This document shows positions 13,591 to 17,866 of a stretch of DNA of 17,866 nt, in pieces (within the stretch, counting starts at the first letter, position 1; every line of letters starts with the position of its first letter). The notes beneath the pieces were generated by a model. The model made no database searches. It was not told the DNA's origin and worked only from the letters and a program-made list of their open reading frames with translations. Origin of the DNA: Pseudomonadota bacterium (GTDB lineage: Bacteria > Pseudomonadota > Alphaproteobacteria > Rhizobiales > Devosiaceae). The stretch spans positions 1 through 17,866 of the forward strand of contig JAEWHZ010000373.1 in the NCBI GenBank assembly GCA_023387585.1, given 5' to 3'. A program made the translations under genes and the position numbers.

Positions 13591-14103
13591 ATGGACCTGC
13601 CGGACCGCCATATGCTCATCGGCATGACGCTCGGCGCCATCTGCGCAACCGCGCTGGCGGCGATCGGTCCCGGCTTCGTCTTCGCCGACGAGGCGGCGAC
13701 GGCCAATGGCATCGACCCCGACGCGCTGGTGCGGATCGGACAGGCCGACTACCGCATCACCCATCAGGACTGGGTGGCGACCGAGCCGCGCTCCAATGCG
13801 CGGGTGATGAAGATCGGCTATGGCAATGTCAGCTATGTCGACATCGCGACCACCGAAACCGGCACCTATTCGACCGACGGCTTCGCCTCGTCGCATGTGC
13901 TCTATCCCGGCATCGACGCCGAGCGCGTCGAGACGGCGGGATCGTTCGCGGTGATCGTGACGGACTTCGCCGGGCCGATCGTCGCCGGCCGGCTGGCGCA
14001 GGGATCCTCGTTCATCGACCTGGCGCTGCCGGACGGAAGGCGCCTCGTGAGCACCGGCACGGGCATGGCCTGCCAGATCGGCCCCGACGCGGTGCTGTGC
14101 TGA
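13591..14103 (+). CDS. Unknown exported protein, 170 residues
   Basis: No family is recognised. A hydrophobic N-terminal segment (about residues 8-32, 'MLIGMTLGAICATALAAIGPGFVFA') works as a signal peptide or membrane anchor; 'VFA' followed by 'DEAA' is a possible cleavage site. The rest is polar and beta-rich in appearance, with 'QADYRITHQDW', 'ARVMKIGYGNVSYVDI' and a C-terminal 'STGTGMACQIGPDAVLC' with two Cys that may pair outside the cytoplasm. An internal ATG at codon 8 is an alternative start; no strong ribosome binding site is seen at either. Two CtrA-like boxes in front suggest cell-cycle control. It converges with the cell-wall hydrolase gene, leaving a seven-base gap. Even, high-GC codon use and the export signal support it as a real gene. 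Confidence 0.75.
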   Translation: MDLPDRHMLIGMTLGAICATALAAIGPGFVFADEAATANGIDPDALVRIGQADYRITHQDWVATEPRSNARVMKIGYGNVSYVDIATTETGTYSTDGFASSHVLYPGIDAERVETAGSFAVIVTDFAGPIVAGRLAQGSSFIDLALPDGRRLVSTGTGMACQIGPDAVLC

Positions 14104-14110
14104 GAGCGGG

Positions 14111-15163
14111 TCAGCCGAACAGCCAGCCGCGCTTGAACTTGTAGAAGACGTGCAGCCCGATCTGGGTGACGCGGTCCATGCGGCGGGCCCAGCCGGGGCG
14201 CACATAGGTGGCGTGGTAGTGGGTCGCGGTGCCGACTTCGGGCAGATAGAGCTCGCCGCTCGTGACCTTCTTGGCGATTTCCTCGGCCTGCGCCCAGGAG
14301 CGCCGGTCGTTGACCGTGTCGGGGATGCCGTCGCAGGCGAAGGAGAACTGGCAGGCATTGCGCCGGTGCTGGTTCTGGAACACCACGGCGCAGACGGTGT
14401 CGGGGTAGCGGTGGTCGCGCACGCGGTTGAGCACCACCTGGGCCACGCCGACCTGGCCGCGATAGGACTCGCCGCGCGCCTCGAAATAGATGGCGGTGGC
14501 GAGGCACCACAATTGGCGCTCGGCCACCTGCATGCTTTCCCCGCTGGTATAGCCATCGCTGACCGGAGCGTTGGCGCGCGCATAGGCGAGCTGTTCGGAG
14601 GCGGCAAGGGGCAGGGGGGCGTTGGCGACGTTTGGCGGGGCGATGCCGTCGATGGCCTCGAGCGCCGCCTGTCCGGCGCCGCGGGCGATCTCGGCCGGAT
14701 CGACCACCGCCACCGAAATGCGCGGCCCGGCTTCCGGCGCGTCGATATCGGCATCTGCGACGCTCGACTGGCCGAAATCGACATCGCCGGGGTTGCGCAG
14801 CGAAGCGATGCGCCGGCGGACTTCCTGGAACGAAGCGGTCATCTCGACCACGTCGACGGCGGGACGGACGCGGGCGGTCTTTTCGGCGCGGTTGGGGCCG
14901 GTGAAGCCGGCGCTGGCGAACAGATGGTCGACCGAGCCGGTGACGACGGCATCCGTGCCAGCAAAGCTGATGCTGGCTTGCGCAAGCTCGGGGGCGAGCC
15001 CGAGCGAGGCGGTGGCGATATTGGCGGGGCTTCCGGCGTCGCCGGTCAGCCCGGCATAGGCGGACACGGCCAGGCCCATCGCGAGGACGGAACCGAACAC
15101 GGGTCGGCGGCGCACAGGTCTACGGGACCGGGAAGACCCGACCGGCCGGCTCGTTGGGGCCAT
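14111..15163 (-). CDS. SleB-like cell-wall hydrolase
   Basis: This is a peptidoglycan hydrolase of the Hydrolase_2 family (PF07486), the catalytic domain of spore cortex enzyme SleB, found in Hyphomicrobiales as a general cell-wall enzyme. It has 350 residues. A basic N-terminus ('SRSRRPVRRR') leads into one membrane helix (about residues 22-41), which should anchor it in the inner membrane facing the periplasm. A long low-complexity Ala/Asp-rich linker follows (about 42-215). The catalytic domain fills the C-terminus: 'WCLATAIYFEARGE' with the probable catalytic Glu at 228, 'GVAQVVLNRV', 'CQFSFACDG', 'ATHYHATYVRPGW'. A TTG three codons upstream is in frame, but the ATG at 15163 was chosen. 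The ribosome binding site is weak. Confidence 0.9.
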   Translation of the reverse strand: MAPTSRPVGSSRSRRPVRRRPVFGSVLAMGLAVSAYAGLTGDAGSPANIATASLGLAPELAQASISFAGTDAVVTGSVDHLFASAGFTGPNRAEKTARVRPAVDVVEMTASFQEVRRRIASLRNPGDVDFGQSSVADADIDAPEAGPRISVAVVDPAEIARGAGQAALEAIDGIAPPNVANAPLPLAASEQLAYARANAPVSDGYTSGESMQVAERQLWCLATAIYFEARGESYRGQVGVAQVVLNRVRDHRYPDTVCAVVFQNQHRRNACQFSFACDGIPDTVNDRRSWAQAEEIAKKVTSGELYLPEVGTATHYHATYVRPGWARRMDRVTQIGLHVFYKFKRGWLFG

Positions 15164-15281
15164 CGAACACAACTCAACTACGCGAACACAAACGATCGCC
15201 GGCGAAAGTGACGCTAGAATGCCGACTTTTCGGATGATCTCCGATTAGGGTTATCGCCGGGTAAACACAGACATGCCGGCA

Positions 15282-15310
15282 CCCTCACGACCGCAAGATG
15301 GTCGCGAGGG
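15282..15310 (-). terminator. Hairpin downstream of the VasI-like gene (possible terminator)
   Basis: An 11-base stem with one mismatch (CCCTCACGACC/GGTCGCGAGGG) and a 7-base loop starts 31 bases after the stop of the leftward gene at 15342. No T-run follows on the transcript strand, so it may mark a 3' end without being a classical terminator. The rest of the 178-base gap (15164-15341) shows nothing else I can name. Confidence 0.4.
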
Positions 15311-15341
15311 GGCATTTGTGGGGCTCGATGAGGGAGGGCGG

Positions 15342-15884
15342 CTAGTTGCAGGCGTTGACGACGGGGGCGACGCGTTCGGCGATGTCGCTGACCCGGAAGC
15401 GCACATTGAGCGAGCGCGAATTGGCCGGCGTCACCCTGGCGGTGAGGTTGTTGGCCCCCTGCAACGATTGCAGGAACTGAACCACCTGCGGCGTTCCGTT
15501 CAGCACCAGCTCGGTATTGGTGGCGTTGGTGGGCAGGCTCATGGCGGAGGCGCGGGACAGGTCGCGCTGGAAGCTGATGCCGACATTGGAGCCCGTCAGC
15601 GACATGATGTTGCCGGCGAAGCTGAAGCGCACCACCAGGCCCTCGGCATGGCAGGCGACGATCATGCGCGCATAGTCGCGTCCGCTCGGCTGGGACGGAA
15701 TGGTCTGCTCCGATTGCAGCACCACGCTGCCCAGCGTCTCGGTGACCGGGCGAAAAATCTGATCGTAGCAGGAAAGGCGCTGCTGGTCGTTGGCGATGTC
15801 GATGCATTGCCCGGCATCGGACTGGGCGTGAGCGACGGAGGTGAGGGCGGCCAGGGCGAGGGCGGTCAGGACTGGTCGGAACAC
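15342..15884 (-). CDS. Exported protein with VasI-like N-terminal Cys motif
   Basis: This is a periplasmic protein of 180 residues. Residues 1-20 are a signal peptide ending 'SVAHA'. Next comes C27-x11-C39-Y-D ('CIDIANDQQRLSCYDQIF'), a motif seen at the start of VasI/TagO proteins of type VI secretion and in various orphan exported proteobacterial proteins. The remainder ('SLTGSNVGISFQRDL', 'LVLNGTPQVVQFLQSLQGANNLTARVTPANSRSLNVRFRVSDI') also has the general look of that group, with a Cys in 'IVACHAEG' and a last one near the C-terminus. The start codon is GTG; GGAG stands about 15 bases before it, rather far, and no better start exists. No type VI genes are visible here, so a secretion role is not claimed. 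It lies 65 bases downstream of the ppdK-like gene. Confidence 0.72.
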   Translation of the reverse strand: MFRPVLTALALAALTSVAHAQSDAGQCIDIANDQQRLSCYDQIFRPVTETLGSVVLQSEQTIPSQPSGRDYARMIVACHAEGLVVRFSFAGNIMSLTGSNVGISFQRDLSRASAMSLPTNATNTELVLNGTPQVVQFLQSLQGANNLTARVTPANSRSLNVRFRVSDIAERVAPVVNACN

Positions 15885-15949
15885 GGGCGGGTCGATCTCC
15901 TCTTGGTCGGCCTTCTGGGGGCCTGCGGGCTCATACTATGCCTTTAACC

Positions 15950-17866
15950 TCAAGCTTGCGCCAAGGTCAGCCGCGCCACGGGGACACGATAGGGTGAGCA
16001 GGACACGTAATCGGCGCCCAGCCGCGCGAAGAAATGCAGCGATGCGGGATCGCCGGCATGCTCGCCGCAGATGCCGATCTTGAGGCGCGGATTGGCGGCG
16101 CGGCCGCGCTCGACGGCCAGCGCGATCATCTCGCCCACGCCCTTCTCGTCCAGCGACACGAAGGGGTCGCGCTCATAGATGCCCTTGCGCTGATAGGCCG
16201 CAAGGAAGGTGGGCGCGTCGTCGCGCGAGATGCCGAAGGTGGTCTGGGTGAGATCGTTGGTGCCGAAGGAGAAGAAATCGACCATCGAGGCGATGTCGCC
16301 GGCCCTGAGACAGGCGCGGGGCAGCTCGATCATGGTGCCGAAGGAAAAGCGGAAGCGGTCGGAGCGCAGCAGGCCCGAGCTGCCGACCAGCGCCATGACC
16401 CGTTCGCGCACGAAGGCGACCTCGGTGGCCGTCGACACGAACGGCACCATGACCTCCAGTTCGATCGGGCCGGAAACCCTCTCTCCCGCCTGGCGGGCGC
16501 CGGCCAGCAGCGCCTGCATCTGCATCTGCAGGATCTCGGGATAGGTGATGGCGAGGCGCACGCCGCGATGGCCGAGCATGGGATTGACCTCGGCCAGGCG
16601 CTCGAGCCGGAGGCGCAGGGCGCGCACCGCCATGCCGAGCCGTGCGGCGGTCTCGTCGATCTCCTCGTCGCTGCGCGGCAGGAATTCGTGCAGCGGCGGA
16701 TCGAACAGGCGCACCGTCACTGGCTTGCCGGCCATGGTCTCGAACAGAGCGGCGTAATCGCCGGTCTGGAACTCGACCAGACCGTCGAGCGCGCGCATGC
16801 GATCGCGCTCGTCCTCGGACAGGATCATGCGCCGCAGCGCCAGCATGCGCTCGGGCGAGAAGAACATGTGCTCCGACCGCGCCAGTCCGATGCCCTCGGC
16901 CCCGAAGCTGAGGGCGGTCCGCGCCGACTCGACGGTCTCGGCATTGGTGCGCACGGCGATGGTGCGGCTGGCATCCGACCAGTCGAGCAGCTTTTCCAGC
17001 GCGCCGCCGATCTGCGGCTGGGTGAGGTGCAGGTGCCCGGCATAGACCGAGCCGTCGGTGCCGTCGATGGTCAGCCGGTCGCCGGCGCGGAACTGGCGCT
17101 CGCCGATGCGGCAGCTCATGTCGGCGAGGTCGATCGACAGCGTGCGCACGCCGGCGACGCAGGGCTTGCCGGTGATGCGCGCGATCACGCCGGCATGGCT
17201 GGTCATGCCGCCGCGCGCGGTCAATATGCCGGTGGCGGCGCGCATGCCCTCGATGTCGCCGGGGCCGGTCTCGGTGACGACGAGGATGCAGTGCTTGCCG
17301 CGCGCGCGCAGGCGGGCGGCGTCCTCGGCGGTGAAGGCGATATGCCCGGACGCGGCGCCGGGCGACACGCCGAGCCCCATGGCGAGCGGATGGGTGTCGC
17401 CCACCGCGCTGAGCCGCGGGTGCAGCAGCAGCGCGAGACGGGCCGGATCGGTGCGGTTGACCGCGTTCTGCGCCGTCCATGTCCGGCGCCTTACCCGGTC
17501 GGTTGCGGCCTCGAGCTCGGCGCCGACGCCGGCCTGCACCGGGCGCGCCGACAGGAAGGTGACGGCATCGCCCGAAATGGCGACGAGGCAGCTCATATGC
17601 CGCCCGGCCTTGGCGTCGAGCAGGTCGATGAGCGTCGCGACGCTTTCGGGCAGGCGCGGCAGCGGCGCATTGGCGAGCGGGGCGGCGCCGAGCACCCCGC
17701 TGGCCGGGTGGCGCGACAGGAACTGGACGATCTCGCCATCCGACTGCGCCTGGACCAGGACGATCTGTCGCGCCCGGTCGTCGCCGGCGCGGCCGGACCA
17801 GCCGGAGGTCTCGTAGCCATAGGATTCGAAGGCCTCGCGCATGGCGCGGGCGAGCGGGCGGCCGGG
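15950..17866 (-). CDS. ppdK: Pyruvate, phosphate dikinase-like protein (partial, N-terminus beyond right edge)
   Basis: About 638 C-terminal residues are visible and the frame stays open to the edge. The enzyme family interconverts pyruvate + ATP + Pi and PEP + AMP + PPi. The swivelling phosphohistidine domain is clear ('GVSPGAASGHIAF', 'TETGPGDIEGM', 'GILTARGGMTSHAGVIAR', phosphorylated His encoded at 17195-17197). The PEP/pyruvate barrel follows ('GAEGIGLARSEHMFF', 'VTVRLFDPPLHEFLP', 'NPMLGHRGVRLAI', 'ELEVMVPFVST', 'FSFGTMIELPRA', 'DFFSFGTNDLTQTTFGISRDD', and 'GICGEHAGDP' with the catalytic Cys). The stretch before the phosphohistidine domain is unusual: where normal enzymes have a 'LQTR..KR' end to the ATP-grasp domain, this one has 'LSARPVQAG'. 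It may be a paralogue with an altered nucleotide-binding part. The first visible ATG at 17842 is probably internal. Confidence 0.85.
   Translation of the reverse strand, partial: PGRPLARAMREAFESYGYETSGWSGRAGDDRARQIVLVQAQSDGEIVQFLSRHPASGVLGAAPLANAPLPRLPESVATLIDLLDAKAGRHMSCLVAISGDAVTFLSARPVQAGVGAELEAATDRVRRRTWTAQNAVNRTDPARLALLLHPRLSAVGDTHPLAMGLGVSPGAASGHIAFTAEDAARLRARGKHCILVVTETGPGDIEGMRAATGILTARGGMTSHAGVIARITGKPCVAGVRTLSIDLADMSCRIGERQFRAGDRLTIDGTDGSVYAGHLHLTQPQIGGALEKLLDWSDASRTIAVRTNAETVESARTALSFGAEGIGLARSEHMFFSPERMLALRRMILSEDERDRMRALDGLVEFQTGDYAALFETMAGKPVTVRLFDPPLHEFLPRSDEEIDETAARLGMAVRALRLRLERLAEVNPMLGHRGVRLAITYPEILQMQMQALLAGARQAGERVSGPIELEVMVPFVSTATEVAFVRERVMALVGSSGLLRSDRFRFSFGTMIELPRACLRAGDIASMVDFFSFGTNDLTQTTFGISRDDAPTFLAAYQRKGIYERDPFVSLDEKGVGEMIALAVERGRAANPRLKIGICGEHAGDPASLHFFARLGADYVSCSPYRVPVARLTLAQA

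Noticed and set aside
14150..15211. A 353-codon plus-strand frame opposite the SleB-like gene
   Set aside because: Antisense to a gene with an intact catalytic domain; the frame has no domain or ribosome binding site of its own.

Overview
The window is high-GC DNA from an alphaproteobacterium, most likely of the order Hyphomicrobiales (Rhizobiales). The evidence is the codon use, a perfect CtrA-type box (TTAA-N7-TTAA), a small exported protein of the TIGR02301 type, a YgfZ / HD-hydrolase / SleB-like gene set and a ppdK-like gene. A Devosia-like genus is possible, but this is an impression and not shown. I see no tRNA, rRNA, CRISPR array, insertion sequence or phage gene. Genes are densely packed and no gap without a gene exceeds 300 bases.

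Region 1 (1-5899) is a catabolic uptake module. A leftward operon encodes a family 1 solute-binding protein and two MalF/MalG-type permeases; the second permease runs off the left edge. A leftward LacI-family repressor gene lies just upstream of it. Divergent from the repressor, a rightward operon encodes the UgpC/MalK-type ATPase and a nucleoside-hydrolase-family enzyme. The outward promoters of both operons have the same build: a TTGACG -35 box, an 18-base spacer, and a -10 box whose last two bases begin a 16-base LacI-type operator. One repressor therefore very likely controls the whole importer plus the enzyme. The substrate is probably a nucleoside or another N-glycoside, inferred only from the hydrolase.

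Region 2 (6050-9379) holds a flavin-dependent monooxygenase-like protein and a hemerythrin-like protein, both rightward. A leftward run follows: an SRAP (YedK/HMCES-type) abasic-site protein, a PPC/DUF296-domain protein and an unknown 101-residue protein.

Region 3 (9447-10622) is rightward and appears to be core genome: a Nudix hydrolase, a TIGR02301-type exported protein and a small unknown protein. The SRAP and Nudix genes diverge around a perfect 20-base palindrome.

Region 4 (10626-14103) has a leftward dihydroorotase of the subfamily in which the first metal-site histidine is Gln. Divergent from it are a YgfZ-like folate-binding protein and an HD-domain phosphohydrolase, then an unknown exported protein behind two CtrA-like boxes 40 bases apart.

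Region 5 (14111-17866) is all leftward: a SleB-like cell-wall hydrolase, an exported protein with a VasI-like N-terminal Cys motif, and a pyruvate-phosphate-dikinase-like protein cut by the right edge.

I found no clearly new defence or mobile system. The best-supported observations are the paired LacI operator-promoters, the link between a CUT1-type transporter and a nucleoside hydrolase with a non-canonical metal motif, the tandem CtrA boxes, and the clamp-binding-like tail of the SRAP protein.
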